The translations under genes and the position numbers were made by a program. The notes beneath the pieces were generated by a model. That model saw only the letters and a program-made list of their open reading frames with translations, made no database searches and was not told where the DNA came from. Source: Modestobacter sp. L9-4 (GTDB lineage: Bacteria; Actinomycetota; Actinomycetes; Mycobacteriales; Geodermatophilaceae). From it: a DNA stretch of 64,000 bases. The DNA lies in NCBI RefSeq assembly GCF_019112525.1, contig NZ_CP077800.1, positions 2,666,001-2,730,000 of the forward strand. The letters are read 5' to 3'. How positions within the stretch are numbered: position 1 is the stretch's first letter; every line of letters starts with the position of its first letter. Below are positions 49,429-58,302 of the stretch, piece after piece.

Positions 49429-50151
49429 GTGACCACCGACGGGGCCCAGGCGAGCGTCGTGGCCCGCCTCCCGGGTGCTGCTGCGCTGGGCCTGCTCGCG
49501 CCGCCCGGCGCGGTCGCCGTCCCGGGCTCCCGGCTGGCCGACCCGGCCTGGACGGCAGAGGTGCTCACCGCCCGGGCCCGCCGGCAGCGCACGCGCGACC
49601 GCCGGGTGCTGGCGACGCTGTGGTGGTACTCGGCCTCCAGCGTGCTGCTGACCCCGGTGCTCGCCGGGCTGGTCACCGGCGTGCGGCTCTCCGCGCGGCT
49701 GGCCGACACGTCCGTGCACCTGCTGGCCGGGCACACCCCGATCGCCGCGACCGCCACCGCCGGCTCCGGCGACGACCTCGCCGGGGAGCTGCGCGAGTCG
49801 CTGGCCGCGGTCGTGACGGCGGTCGCCGAGGCGGGCGGGATGCGCGAGCGGCCGCTGTGGGCGATCGCCACCGACTCGCTGGCCAACCGGCTGCTGGCGC
49901 TGGGCCAGGTGGTCGGTGACGTCGGTGCGGTCACCGCACTGGCCCGGCCGCTGGCCGCCGCGGTCGGGCCGCAGCTGCCGACGCCCCGCTACGTCGACGT
50001 GACCGCGCCGTCCGGGGGCACCGCCCGGTTCACCCGGCGGGCGTCGTGCTGCCTCCTGGACCGGGTCCCGCACGAGGTGCGCTGCACCTCCTGCCCGCAC
50101 CGGACGCCGTTCGAGCGCCAGGTCCTGCTGGAGGACGTCGCCGCACGCTGA
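49429..50151 (+). CDS. FhuF-like 2Fe-2S C-terminal domain protein
   Basis: 240 residues. The C-terminus ASCCLLDRVPHEVRCTSCPH shows CC-x10-C-x2-C, the 2Fe-2S ligand pattern of the FhuF ferric-siderophore reductase C-terminal domain. The preceding 200 residues are Ala/Leu-rich and helical, consistent with the FhuF fold, with no membrane segment predicted with certainty. It may reduce ferric siderophores, but no siderophore genes are nearby. GTG 49429 lies six bases after CAGACT, a weak -10. It is followed by a strong terminator. Confidence 0.78.
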   Translation: MTTDGAQASVVARLPGAAALGLLAPPGAVAVPGSRLADPAWTAEVLTARARRQRTRDRRVLATLWWYSASSVLLTPVLAGLVTGVRLSARLADTSVHLLAGHTPIAATATAGSGDDLAGELRESLAAVVTAVAEAGGMRERPLWAIATDSLANRLLALGQVVGDVGAVTALARPLAAAVGPQLPTPRYVDVTAPSGGTARFTRRASCCLLDRVPHEVRCTSCPHRTPFERQVLLEDVAAR

Positions 50152-50152
50152 C

Positions 50153-50184
50153 GGGGCCCCGGCCGCTGCGGCGACCGGGGCCCC
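50153..50184. terminator. Convergent terminator between FhuF-like and serine hydrolase genes
   Basis: 14-bp stem (GGGGCCCCGGCCGC, 50153-50166, with 50171-50184, one G-U/A-C position) around a 4-base loop, between convergent stops. Confidence 0.8.
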
Positions 50185-50193
50185 TCGGGTGGG

Positions 50194-51435
50194 TCAGCGG
50201 CGCGGCTGGGCGCAGACCCCGTCGTCGACGGCGTTCTCCCAGTCGACGTACTGGTGCAGGTCCTCCGGGTCGGCGTTCGCCGGCTCACCGGTCACGGTCA
50301 GCGTGGCGCCGCGGCCGTCCTCGGTGAACGTGTTGCGGGTGTGCACGCCGGGCAGGTCGCCGCCGTGGCCCCAGCCCTCGACCCCGCAGGGCAGCTCGTG
50401 GCTGGCCAGCCCCAGCCCGTACTGCATGTCGATGCCGCGCAGCGAGAGGTCCGGTGCCGGCACGGTGGTCTTCATCTGAGCCAGCTGGGCCGGGGGCAGC
50501 AGCTCCCCGCCCAGCAGCGCGGTGAAGAACTCCGCCAGGTCGTGCGGCGTGGAGATCAGCTGGCCGGCCGCCCCGCCGATGGAGGGGTCGATCTCGGTGA
50601 CGTCGGTCAGCGGTCCGCCGGCCTCGGCCTGGGTGTACGTGTGCGGGTGGCGGCCGCGGATCGTCAGGTCGCCGTCCGCCGGCCAGTAGGTCTGCCGCAG
50701 TCCCAGCGGCTCGATGATCCGGTGGGTGATCTGGTCGGCGACGGACCGGCCGGTGACCTCCTCGACGATCATGCCGGCGAGCACGTAGTTGGTGTTGGCG
50801 TAGGAGAAGACGCCCTGCGGGGTCGCCGGCTGGCTCAGCCCGGCCGCCACCAGCTCCTCCGGCGTGAAGTGGCCGGTCAGCCCGGTCTCGGCCCACCCCG
50901 GGTAGACGACGTCGTCGTAGTCGGGCAGCCCGCTGGTGTGCTGCAGCAGCTGCCGCACGGTGATCTGCCGGCCGTCGCCGCCCGGCCCGCGGACCAGCCC
51001 GGGCAGGTACCGCTCGACCGTCTCGTCCAGGCCGATCCTCCCCTCGGCCACGAGCTGGAGCACCACGGTCGCGGTGAAGGTCTTGGTGTTGCTGGCGATC
51101 CGCACGCTGCCGTTGACCGGCGCGGGCCGGCCGGTGGTCACGTCGGAGACCCCGGCGGCCAGGTCGCGGATGCGTCCGCGCCCGTCGACCACCGAGCCGA
51201 GCACGGCCGGGAAGCCGCCCTCGCTCACCAGCGCGTCGATGTCCTTCTGGACGGACGCGATGCCGGCGTGGGGGTGGGCGTGTCCCGGTGCCGCGGAGGC
51301 GGTCGCCGGGGCGAGCAGGCCGCTGCTGACCACGGCGGCCAGGGCGGCACCGGTGGCCAGCAAGGAGCGGCCGCGTCGGGGCCGGTGGCCTGCCTGGGAG
51401 CGGGGGCTGGAGGGGAGTGCACGAGTACCGGTCAC
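50194..51435 (-). CDS. Secreted serine hydrolase, beta-lactamase/D-alanyl-D-alanine carboxypeptidase family
   Basis: 413 residues with a twin-Arg-rich signal peptide (RRGRSLLATGAALAAVVSSG, cleavage near ATASA) and a class C beta-lactamase-like domain. The SxxK motif is SNTK near residue 117, the YxN motif is YANTNY near 200, and the third motif is HGGDLPG near 355. It probably acts outside the cell on peptidoglycan peptides or esters. GTG 51435 has GAGGAG upstream. It lies divergent from the Thr/Ala-rich protein and sortase genes; a functional link with them is not shown. Confidence 0.88.
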   Translation of the reverse strand: MTGTRALPSSPRSQAGHRPRRGRSLLATGAALAAVVSSGLLAPATASAAPGHAHPHAGIASVQKDIDALVSEGGFPAVLGSVVDGRGRIRDLAAGVSDVTTGRPAPVNGSVRIASNTKTFTATVVLQLVAEGRIGLDETVERYLPGLVRGPGGDGRQITVRQLLQHTSGLPDYDDVVYPGWAETGLTGHFTPEELVAAGLSQPATPQGVFSYANTNYVLAGMIVEEVTGRSVADQITHRIIEPLGLRQTYWPADGDLTIRGRHPHTYTQAEAGGPLTDVTEIDPSIGGAAGQLISTPHDLAEFFTALLGGELLPPAQLAQMKTTVPAPDLSLRGIDMQYGLGLASHELPCGVEGWGHGGDLPGVHTRNTFTEDGRGATLTVTGEPANADPEDLHQYVDWENAVDDGVCAQPRR

Positions 51436-51802
51436 GGGGTGGAGCTCCTCGTCGACGGTGGTGGTGTGCGGACTGCTCCAGCCTCTGTCCCGGCGCCGGC
51501 CCGGACGATCCCGTCAGCCCGACACCCGGGGTGGTGCAGGCGCTACCGCGGGCTGGGCCGGAGTGCTCACCGCGCGCTCGCATGCGGACGTCGTCCCGAC
51601 TCGTCGGCTGGCCGCCCGCGCCCGCTGCCGTCCAGGAACACCCTCCGGACTGGACAAATGGGAGCTGATCGTCCAGCTGATGACCGCGGAGGGTCACGGC
51701 GCGCCTGGCGTGCGACCCGAGGGGGATGCGGACTGGTCAGTCCGCAGGGAGCCTCTGCCCGTCCCGAGCCCAGTTCCGGGCTCGACCACTGGAGGTCCCG
51801 TC
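51436..51802. other. 367-base divergent intergenic region
   Basis: No gene supported. It should hold divergent promoters for the serine hydrolase and the Thr/Ala-rich protein. A small hairpin (CGAGCCC...GGGCTCG, near 51766-51785) lies just before the GGAGG of the latter. I see no clear -35/-10 pair. Confidence 0.4.
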
Positions 51803-52816
51803 TTGTCCCTGCTCTCCCTGCCCCGCGCCGGCTCGCGCAGCCGCCGCCTCGTCGTGTGCGGTGCCGCTGCAGCGATCGTCCTGCTGCCCGCGACCGCCCA
51901 GGCCGAGACCACCGCGCCGGCGCCGGCTGCGGAGTCCAGCACCGCTGCGGTGACGAGTGCCCCGGCGACCCCGTCGATCACCGAGAGCGAGACGACCTCC
52001 CTGTCGTCAACCGCGGACACCACCGCAACGCCGACGCCGACGCCGACCGCGACCGCGACCGCGACGCCGACCGCGACCGCGACGGCGACGGCGACCGCGA
52101 TGTCGGGCAGCCCGACCGCCACGTCGACCTCGTCCTCCAGTGCGATGCTTCCCGAGACGACGCCGGTCACGCCCGCCGAGACCACGGAGGACCAGGGCGA
52201 GCTCGCGGGTGATCCGGAGCTGCCGACCTTCCCGGAGATCGACCCGGCCGCGCTCACCGGGCTGTTCGTCCCGACCTGTGACGACGGCACGCTGACCACC
52301 CTCACCCTCCAGCTGGACAAGTTGTCGGGTCTGCTGCAGCAGCTCAAGGACAGCGGTTACCCGATCCCGGACGAGGCGTTCTCGGAGCTGCCCAGCGGCA
52401 CGATCGACATCCCGGTCGACGACGCCACCCTCGGTGAGCTCGCCACCGAGCTGAACGCCGCCAGCGCCGAGTTCGCCGAGCTCGGACTCGACGACGCCGA
52501 CCTCCAGGCCGCCCTCGCCGAGCTCCCCGCCGGCATCCGGGGCGACGTCGAGCAGCTCCTCGGTGAGCTGCAGACCGGCACCGTCCAGACGGGCACGCTC
52601 CGCACCCTGCTGATGGAGGTCTTCCCCTGCCCGGTCGAGGCGCCCGTCGCGCCCGTGGCCGGCGAGGACGTCGACTACCTGGGTTACGCCCCCACCGGCG
52701 GCACCGGCTCCGACGGCGGCTCCCCGCTGGCCCTGCTGGGTGGCGGCGCCGCGCTGCTCGCCGGCGGCGGCCTGTTCGCCGCCTCCGCGCTCCGCTCCCG
52801 CGCGGCCCGCGCCTGA
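51803..52816 (+). CDS. Secreted Thr/Ala-Pro-rich protein with atypical sorting signal
   Basis: 337 residues, family not recognised. Signal peptide: RSRRLVVCGAAAAIVLLPATAQA. Residues about 65-115 are a Thr/Ala/Pro dipeptide stretch, probably a glycosylatable stalk, encoded by short ACC/GCG-type repeats (about 52018-52100). The globular part (residues 150-280) is helical with two Cys. The C-terminus has YAPTGG, a hydrophobic stretch and RSRAARA, a sorting-like signal. TTG at 51803 is chosen since GGAGG lies seven bases upstream. The class F sortase gene follows after two bases, so this is its likely substrate. Confidence 0.8.
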   Translation: MSLLSLPRAGSRSRRLVVCGAAAAIVLLPATAQAETTAPAPAAESSTAAVTSAPATPSITESETTSLSSTADTTATPTPTPTATATATPTATATATATAMSGSPTATSTSSSSAMLPETTPVTPAETTEDQGELAGDPELPTFPEIDPAALTGLFVPTCDDGTLTTLTLQLDKLSGLLQQLKDSGYPIPDEAFSELPSGTIDIPVDDATLGELATELNAASAEFAELGLDDADLQAALAELPAGIRGDVEQLLGELQTGTVQTGTLRTLLMEVFPCPVEAPVAPVAGEDVDYLGYAPTGGTGSDGGSPLALLGGGAALLAGGGLFAASALRSRAARA

Positions 52817-52818
52817 CG

Positions 52819-53556
52819 GTGCGTGCTCCGCGGCTCGGGAGCCGGGCGGTCCGGCTGCTGGCCGTCCTGCTCGTGGTGGTGGGCGCCGCCGTCCTGCTGA
52901 CCCAGCTGGTCGGCCGTCCCGGCCAGGCGGCCGGGCCGGTGCAGGCCGGCGCGGCCGCCCCCAGCAGCAGCCCGGCGGCCTCGCCGTCCGCACCGGCTCC
53001 CTCGTCGTCGTCCGCCCCGGCGGCCCCGACGTCCGCGGCTCCGACGTCCGCCGTCCCGTCCTCCCCGGAGGCCGGGACGGCGGACGGCGCGATCGTGCCG
53101 GCCCGGCTGGCGGTGCCGGCGATCGGCGTCGACGCGACCGTGGAGAGCCGCGGCACGGTCGGGTACACCAACCCGTTCACCGGCGCGAAGGTGTCCGGCT
53201 ACGGCGTCCCGACGAACCTGCGCAACACCTCGTGGTGGTCCGACGGGCCGGCGCCGGGGTCAGGTCACATGGCGATCGTGCTGGGCCACAGCGGCCCGGG
53301 GGTGTTCGACCGGCTGACCGAGCTGCACGCCGGCGACGACGTCAGCCTCCGCAGCTCCGACGGCACCCTGCTCGAGCTCACCGTCCTGGGCGAGCCGGTC
53401 ACCGGCCTGGACAAGGCGACGTCCGCGCTGGCGGACACGCTGAACTCCCACCCCGCCGACGCGGCGGTCGCGCTGGTCACCTGCGGTGGCGAGTTCGACG
53501 AGTCCGCCGATGCCAGCGAGGACAACACGGTGGTCTTCGCCCGCCTCGCGGGCTGA
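52819..53556 (+). CDS. Class F sortase
   Basis: 245 residues: one N-terminal membrane anchor (VRLLAVLLVVVGAAVLLTQ), a Pro/Ala/Ser linker, and a sortase beta-barrel from about residue 93 (VPARLAVPAIGVDATVES). Catalytic residues: His157 in LGHSGP, Cys222 in LVTCGGEFD and a C-terminal Arg242 in VVFARL; the TCGGxFD context is class F. It joins sorting-signal proteins to the cell surface. It starts two bases after the Thr/Ala-rich protein stop, so the two form one unit. No other sortase is visible in the window. Confidence 0.9.
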   Translation: MRAPRLGSRAVRLLAVLLVVVGAAVLLTQLVGRPGQAAGPVQAGAAAPSSSPAASPSAPAPSSSSAPAAPTSAAPTSAVPSSPEAGTADGAIVPARLAVPAIGVDATVESRGTVGYTNPFTGAKVSGYGVPTNLRNTSWWSDGPAPGSGHMAIVLGHSGPGVFDRLTELHAGDDVSLRSSDGTLLELTVLGEPVTGLDKATSALADTLNSHPADAAVALVTCGGEFDESADASEDNTVVFARLAG

Positions 53557-53558
53557 AC

Positions 53559-53593
53559 CGCTCCGGCGGGCAGGCACCCTGCCCGCCGGAGCG
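53559..53593. terminator. Convergent terminator between sortase and cobalamin operon
   Basis: 16-bp stem (CGCTCCGGCGGGCAGG and its complement) around a 3-base loop, between the sortase stop and the last gene of the cobalamin operon. Confidence 0.88.
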
Positions 53594-53600
53594 CTGTCGG

Positions 53601-54830
53601 TCAGGCGCCGAGGGAGACCACGTCGCCGACCACCCACACCGCCGGCGGCCGCACGGCCTCGTCGGTGAGGGTCGCGGCCAGTCCGGTGAGCGTCGTGCGC
53701 AGCGTCCGCTGGGCCGGGGTGGCGCCGTCGGTGACCACGGCGACCGGGGTGTCGGCGGCCCGCCCGTGCTCGACCAGGGCGGCGGCGATGGCCGGGGCGG
53801 TGTCGACGCCCATCAGCACCACGATCGTCCCGCGCAGCCGGCCCAGTGCCGCCCAGTCGACCAGCGACGCCGGGTGGTCCGGCGGCACGTGCCCGGAGAC
53901 GACGACGAACTCGTGGGTCATCCCGCGGTGGGTGACCGGGATGCCGGCCAGCTCGGGGACGCCGATCGCGCTGGTGACGCCGGGGACGACCTCGACCGGG
54001 ACGCCCGCGGCGACGCACGCCTCGACCTCCTCGTAGCCGCGGCCGAACACGAACGAGTCGCCGCCCTTGAGCCGCACCACGCGCTTGCCGGCCAGGGCGC
54101 GGGAGACCAGCAGCTCGTTGATCTGCTCCTGGGCCATCGAGCGTCCGCGCGGCAGCTTCGAGGCGTCGATGACCTCGACCTCGGCGGGCAGCGAGGCCAG
54201 CAGCGCCTGCGGGGCCAGGTGGTCGGCGACGACGACGTCGGCGTTGGCCACCGCCTGCCGGCCGCGCACGGTGACCAGCCCGGGGTCGCCGGGCCCGCCG
54301 CCGACGAGGACGACGCTGCCGGGCGCCACCGAGGCCGTGCGGGAGGTGCGGTCGGCGATCGAGCCGTCGGTCAGCCCGGTGAGCACCGCGTCGCGGACGC
54401 CGACGGCGCGCTGCGGGTCGCCGCCACCGTGCACGCCGACGACGAGGTCGCCCTGCCGGCCCACCGCGGGGGTCCACGCGCTGGACAGTCCCCGGTCGTC
54501 GGCGCGGGCGCAGAAGACCCGGTCGCGTTCGGCCTCGGCGGCGACGGCGGCGTTGACCGCGGGGTCGTCGGTGGCCGCGACGGCGTACCAGGCGCCGGCC
54601 AGGTCACCGTCGGCGTAGCCACGGGCGTGCCAGGTGACCGACCCGGGGGCGACGAGCGCCTCCAGGGCCGGGGTGACGTCCGGGCTGACGACGGTGACCA
54701 GCGCGCGGGCCTCGAGCAGGCCGGCCACGCGGCGGTGGGCGACCTGGCCGCCACCGACGACGACGACCCGCCGTCCGGCCAGGCGGAGGCCGACCGGGTA
54801 GACGGCGCCGGGGTCTGCGGGAGCGGTCAT
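53601..54830 (-). CDS. cysG: Siroheme synthase-type fusion: precorrin-2 dehydrogenase + uroporphyrinogen-III C-methyltransferase
   Basis: 409 residues. The N-terminal half (VVVVGGGQVAHRRVAGLLEA) is a CysG-N/Met8p NAD-dependent precorrin-2 dehydrogenase. The C-terminal half (VVLVGGGPGDPGLVTVRGRQA, residues about 165-400) is the SUMT/CobA methyltransferase that makes precorrin-2, with GYEEVEACVAAGVPVEVVPG as AdoMet site. It feeds tetrapyrrole into siroheme and corrin synthesis. The internal Asp/Cys ferrochelatase part is shortened relative to E. coli CysG. Last gene of the cobalamin operon; its ATG overlaps the CobC-fusion stop by one base (TGATG). Confidence 0.92.
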   Translation of the reverse strand: MTAPADPGAVYPVGLRLAGRRVVVVGGGQVAHRRVAGLLEARALVTVVSPDVTPALEALVAPGSVTWHARGYADGDLAGAWYAVAATDDPAVNAAVAAEAERDRVFCARADDRGLSSAWTPAVGRQGDLVVGVHGGGDPQRAVGVRDAVLTGLTDGSIADRTSRTASVAPGSVVLVGGGPGDPGLVTVRGRQAVANADVVVADHLAPQALLASLPAEVEVIDASKLPRGRSMAQEQINELLVSRALAGKRVVRLKGGDSFVFGRGYEEVEACVAAGVPVEVVPGVTSAIGVPELAGIPVTHRGMTHEFVVVSGHVPPDHPASLVDWAALGRLRGTIVVLMGVDTAPAIAAALVEHGRAADTPVAVVTDGATPAQRTLRTTLTGLAATLTDEAVRPPAVWVVGDVVSLGA

Positions 54831-56320
54831 CAGCTCGTCTCGTCGTCGGTCGGGTCGGGGCTGGGAGGAGCGGAGAGCGGATCGCGACGCTGCGGACCGG
54901 GCACCAGGATCGCAGCCAGCACGGCGGCGAACGCACGGGAGGTGTCCGGGTCGCGGACGGCGACCCGCAGGTGGTCGGCCGGCAGCCCCGGGAACGTGTC
55001 GCCGCGGCGGACCGCCCAGCCGCGTTCCCGCAGCTGCGCGCGCACCCGGACGGCGTCGGGCACCCGCAGCAGCACGAACGACGACCGCGGTGTTCCCACC
55101 ACCTCGACACCGGGCGGCAGGGTGGCCAGCAGCGCCGCCCGGTCGGCCTCCAGCTGCACCGCTGCGGCCTCGGCCTCGGCCCGGGCGGCCGGGGTGGTGC
55201 AGGCGACCAGGGCGGCCAGCGCGGGCGTGGACACCGGCCAGTGCGGCTGCTGGGCGGCCAGCGCGGCGACCAGGTCGGCAGGGCCCAGCGCGTAGCCGAC
55301 CCGCAGCCCGGCCAGGCCCCAGGTCTTGGTCAGGCTGCGCACCACGAGCAGGCCGGGGAGGTCGGTGCGGGCGGCCAGCGACGCGGGCTCGCCGGGCACC
55401 GTGTCGGCGAACGCCTCGTCGACCACCAGCACCCGCCCGGGCCGGGCCAGCGCGGCCACGGCCTCGGCCGGGTGCAGCACCGAGGTGGGGTTGGTCGGGT
55501 TGCCCAGCACGACCAGGTCGGCGTCGGCGGGGACGTCGCCGAGCCGGTAGGACGGCGGGGCGAGCAGCACCCGCTCGACGGCGTGGCCGGCGGCGCGCAG
55601 CGCGGCCTCGGGCTCGGTGAAGGAGGGGTGGACCACGACCGCCCGGCGGGGAGTGAGCGCCCGGGCCAGCAGGGTGAAGGTCTCGGCGGCGCCGGCGGTC
55701 AGCAGCACCTCGGCCTCGGGCCGGCCGTGCGCGGCGGCGACCGCGGCGCGGGCCGCCCGGGGGTCGGGGTAGCCGGCGCTGGCGTCGACGGCGTCGTGCA
55801 GCACGGTGCGCAGCCAGGCCGGCGGGGTGTGCGCGCGCACGTTGACGGCCAGGTCGACGAGCCCGGGGGTGGCCTCGGCGTCGCCGTGGTGCCGGAGGTC
55901 GATGTCGCCGTGCCGGAGGTCGATGTCGCCGTGCCGGGGGTCGATGGCGTGGTGAGCCGGCTCCGGCCGGTCGGCGACGTTGGTGACGTCGGCGACGGCG
56001 ACGGTCACCCGGCCGTGCACCGTCTTGGTGACCAGCAGCCGACCACCGCCGAGCAGGGCGGCCGCCTCGGCGACGGAGGTGGTGCCGACCGCGGCCGCGA
56101 CCCGGTCCGAGGGCGTGGGCACCGGGACGGCGGCCAGCGTCGCCGCGGGGTGCCCGGTGAGCGGCCAGCCCCGGCTCGCCGCGGCCTCGCGCAGGCCGGG
56201 CTCGGCCGCCCGGGTGTCGAGGGTGGCCAGCCGGACCGGTCCGGCGGTGGTGGGCAGCACGGCGTCGACGGCGGCGAGCACCTCCGCGGCGGTCACCCCG
56301 GCGCGCGCCCCGACGCCCAC
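54830..56320 (-). CDS. CobE/CbiG-C domain fused to CobC-type threonine-phosphate decarboxylase
   Basis: 496 residues with two parts. Residues 1-125 (VGVGARAGVTAAEVLAAVD) match CobE/CbiG C-terminal domains, which act around lactone opening in corrin synthesis. Residues about 155-490 are a PLP aminotransferase-fold protein of the CobC/HisC type (LGNPTNPTSVL, SLTKTWGLAGLRVGYALG with the PLP Lys), which makes the aminopropanol precursor. The linker contains a 7-residue repeat, HGDIDLR, encoded by a 21-bp tandem repeat at 55891-55950. GTG 56320 gives the conserved CobE start. Such fusion is unusual but both halves look intact. Confidence 0.88.
   Translation of the reverse strand: MGVGARAGVTAAEVLAAVDAVLPTTAGPVRLATLDTRAAEPGLREAAASRGWPLTGHPAATLAAVPVPTPSDRVAAAVGTTSVAEAAALLGGGRLLVTKTVHGRVTVAVADVTNVADRPEPAHHAIDPRHGDIDLRHGDIDLRHHGDAEATPGLVDLAVNVRAHTPPAWLRTVLHDAVDASAGYPDPRAARAAVAAAHGRPEAEVLLTAGAAETFTLLARALTPRRAVVVHPSFTEPEAALRAAGHAVERVLLAPPSYRLGDVPADADLVVLGNPTNPTSVLHPAEAVAALARPGRVLVVDEAFADTVPGEPASLAARTDLPGLLVVRSLTKTWGLAGLRVGYALGPADLVAALAAQQPHWPVSTPALAALVACTTPAARAEAEAAAVQLEADRAALLATLPPGVEVVGTPRSSFVLLRVPDAVRVRAQLRERGWAVRRGDTFPGLPADHLRVAVRDPDTSRAFAAVLAAILVPGPQRRDPLSAPPSPDPTDDETS
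55891..55950. repeat. 21-bp tandem repeat in the linker of the CobE-CobC fusion
   Basis: GCCGGAGGTCGATGTCGCCGT occurs exactly twice in tandem (55891-55911 and 55912-55932) followed by a diverged third unit. Being a multiple of three it adds seven residues per unit and could vary in copy number without breaking the frame. Confidence 0.85.
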
Positions 56321-56325
56321 GACGA

Positions 56326-57171
56326 TCAGGTCCGCACCCCGGGCCGGTCGGGCAGCGCGGCGACCAGGGTGTCCGCGTCGCGGGGGAGCGGGCCGTCGGG
56401 GAGCAGCCCGAGGTCCTGCAGCCGGGCGCCGACGGTGAGCGCCCAGGGCCGGTCGAGCCGGGCCCGGGCCAGCAGTGCGTCGTCGCCGAGGACGACGTCC
56501 GGAGCGCCCTGCACGACCCCGCCGTCGACGACCACGGCGACCTCGTCGGCCCAGCGGAGCGCCAGGTCGACGTCGTGGGTGCTCATCACCACCGTCGAGT
56601 CGGCCTGCTGGAGCCGGGCGAGCGCAGCCAGCGCCTCACCCACCGCAGTCGGGTCGAGCCCGGCGGTCGGCTCGTCGAGCAGCAGCACGCAGGGCCGCAT
56701 GGCGACCGCGCCGGCGATGGCGACCCGCTTCCGCTCGCCGTAGGACAGCTGGTGGGTGGGGCGTCCGGCCAGGTGGGTGACGGCGAGCAGGTCGAGGGCC
56801 TCGGCGACCCGGGCGCGCACCTCGTCCTCGATCAGGCCGAGGTTCACCGGGCCGAAGGAGACGTCCTGGGCCACGGAGGCGCTGAACAGCTGGTCGTCGG
56901 GGTCCTGCAGCACCAGCTGCACCTCCTGCCGGTGCGCGCGCAGCCCGGCGCGGGTGTGCCGCAGCTCGGCGCCGTCCAGCGTCACCCGGCCGCGGGCGGG
57001 CTCCAGTGCACCGGACAGGCAGCGCAGCAGCGTGGTCTTGCCCGAGCCGTTGGCGCCCAGCAGCGCCAGCCGGCGTCCGGCGGGGACGGTCAGCGAGGCG
57101 CCGTCCAGCACCTGGGAACCGCGCCCGTAGCCGGCCACCAGCGACTCCGCGCGCAGGGTCAGGTGGCTCAC
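56326..57171 (-). CDS. cbiO: Cobalt/nickel ECF transporter ATPase
   Basis: 281-residue ABC ATPase of the CbiO type: Walker [20 protein letters not shown]-loop [14 protein letters not shown] (typical of ECF ATPases), signature [13 protein letters not shown] and Walker [13 protein letters not shown]. It drives Co2+ uptake by CbiMNQ. GTG at 57171 is chosen for the GAGG seven bases upstream; the longer form reads through the upstream repeat. The Shine-Dalgarno lies at the end of the about 70-bp repeat at 57178-57247, which has a second copy upstream of cobO. Confidence 0.95.
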   Translation of the reverse strand: MSHLTLRAESLVAGYGRGSQVLDGASLTVPAGRRLALLGANGSGKTTLLRCLSGALEPARGRVTLDGAELRHTRAGLRAHRQEVQLVLQDPDDQLFSASVAQDVSFGPVNLGLIEDEVRARVAEALDLLAVTHLAGRPTHQLSYGERKRVAIAGAVAMRPCVLLLDEPTAGLDPTAVGEALAALARLQQADSTVVMSTHDVDLALRWADEVAVVVDGGVVQGAPDVVLGDDALLARARLDRPWALTVGARLQDLGLLPDGPLPRDADTLVAALPDRPGVRT

Positions 57172-57177
57172 CGCGCA

Positions 57178-57247
57178 TCCTCGCTGGCGCTCGTCAGCGG
57201 TGATCGCCACGGCGCTGTGCTCATGGGTGAGCTCGCGAGCTCGCTCA
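57178..57247 (-). repeat. Intra-operon repeat A (SD-bearing) between cbiQ and cbiO
   Basis: Minus-strand order: TGAGCGAGC, GAGCTCACC, ATGAGC, CAGCGCC, then GACGAGCGCCAGCGAGGA (18 bases shared exactly with repeat B at 61088-61154). The first TGA is the stop of cbiQ and the final GAGGA forms the Shine-Dalgarno of cbiO. The whole intergenic space is this element. Confidence 0.75.
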
Positions 57248-57976
57248 CGCGAGCACGCTCACCGCGGTGAGGGCGGCCAGCCCCGCGACCGTGCCGGCCA
57301 CGAACCGGTGCGAGGACGGCAGCGACTCGGGCAGCACGCGCAGCCCCGCCTCCATGCCGCGCCCGGCGAGGCCGTCCTGCAGCCGGCGGGCCCGGTCCCA
57401 GGAGCGGGTGAGGACGGCGGCGGCGAGCATCCCCGAGGACCGGTAGGAGCTGGCGATGCTGGCGTGCCCCATCCGGGCGGTCTGCGCCTCGCGGATGGTC
57501 GACAGGCTGGTGAGCAGCACGAACAGCATCCGGTAGGTGACCGAGGCGACCTCGATCACCGCGGCCGGCACGCGCAGCCGGGCGAGCGCGGGCAGCAGGT
57601 CCGACATGGGCGTGGTGGTGGCCAGCAGCAGCACGGCGGCGCTGCCGGCGACGGCGTGCCCGACCAGCCCGCCGGCCTGCGCGGCGGCGTCCGGGGCCCA
57701 GCCGAGGCCCCTCCCCACCTCGACCACCGAGGTGAGCGCGCCGAGCAGGATGAACGCCAGCGGGGCGCGGACCGCGCGGCCGAACGTGCGCACCGGCACG
57801 CGGGCCGGCCCGAGTGCCAGCACGACCGCGGTCAGCGCGACCAGCACGCTGCCCGGCCAGGCGGGGAGCAGCAGCGCGCAGAGCACGAGCCCGACGCTGA
57901 GCAGCAGCTTGTCGGCGGGGGAGCGGAGCCGCCAGGCGCTGGCCCAGGCGGCGTCGTCGACGGCCAGCCCGGTCAC
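57245..57976 (-). CDS. cbiQ: Cobalt ECF transporter transmembrane protein CbiQ
   Basis: 243 residues with about five membrane segments and the CbiQ-type cytoplasmic helical motifs ([24 protein letters not shown] and the Ala-Arg-Gly region MEAGLR near the C-terminus) that couple to CbiO. Start GTG at 57976 overlaps the cbiN stop (GTGA). The longer upstream frame is only a shadow of cbiN and cbiM. Its stop codon is the first base triplet of repeat A. Confidence 0.92.
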   Translation of the reverse strand: MTGLAVDDAAWASAWRLRSPADKLLLSVGLVLCALLLPAWPGSVLVALTAVVLALGPARVPVRTFGRAVRAPLAFILLGALTSVVEVGRGLGWAPDAAAQAGGLVGHAVAGSAAVLLLATTTPMSDLLPALARLRVPAAVIEVASVTYRMLFVLLTSLSTIREAQTARMGHASIASSYRSSGMLAAAVLTRSWDRARRLQDGLAGRGMEAGLRVLPESLPSSHRFVAGTVAGLAALTAVSVLA

Positions 57977-58302
57977 GGTCGGGGCGCCTCCGTCCCGCTC
58001 TGCGCCGGTGGCGCCGCGGGGGTGGTCCGCCGGCTGCGCAGCCGGCCCAGCGCGTACCCGAGCACGCCGCCGCCCAGGGCGGCCTGCAGCGCGAACAGCC
58101 CGGACTCGACCTCGCTGGAGCCGGGGCTGAACACCGAGGAGAACCAGGGCGTGTAGCCCGGGTCGGACTCCTCGATCAGCTCGGTGGCCTGGCTGTCGGT
58201 GCCGGCGAAGTCCGAGCTGCCGGCGTGCAGCACCAGCGGGACGACGAACAGGACGACGATGCCCAGCACGAGCAGCGCGGTGACCAGGTGCCGGCGGGTC
58301 AC
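57973..58302 (-). CDS. cbiN: Cobalt transport auxiliary protein CbiN
   Basis: 109 residues: an N-terminal membrane helix ([20 protein letters not shown]), a short outer domain with [21 protein letters not shown], the canonical CbiN pattern, and a second helix near the C-terminus. It assists cobalt passage through CbiM. It overlaps cbiM by four bases (ATGA) and cbiQ by four (GTGA). Confidence 0.95.
   Translation of the reverse strand: MTRRHLVTALLVLGIVVLFVVPLVLHAGSSDFAGTDSQATELIEESDPGYTPWFSSVFSPGSSEVESGLFALQAALGGGVLGYALGRLRSRRTTPAAPPAQSGTEAPRP

Noticed and set aside
52018-52100. Possible CRISPR or minisatellite from short repeats
   Set aside because: The repeats are short ACC/GCG-type codons of a Thr/Ala stalk with no spacers; it is coding low complexity.
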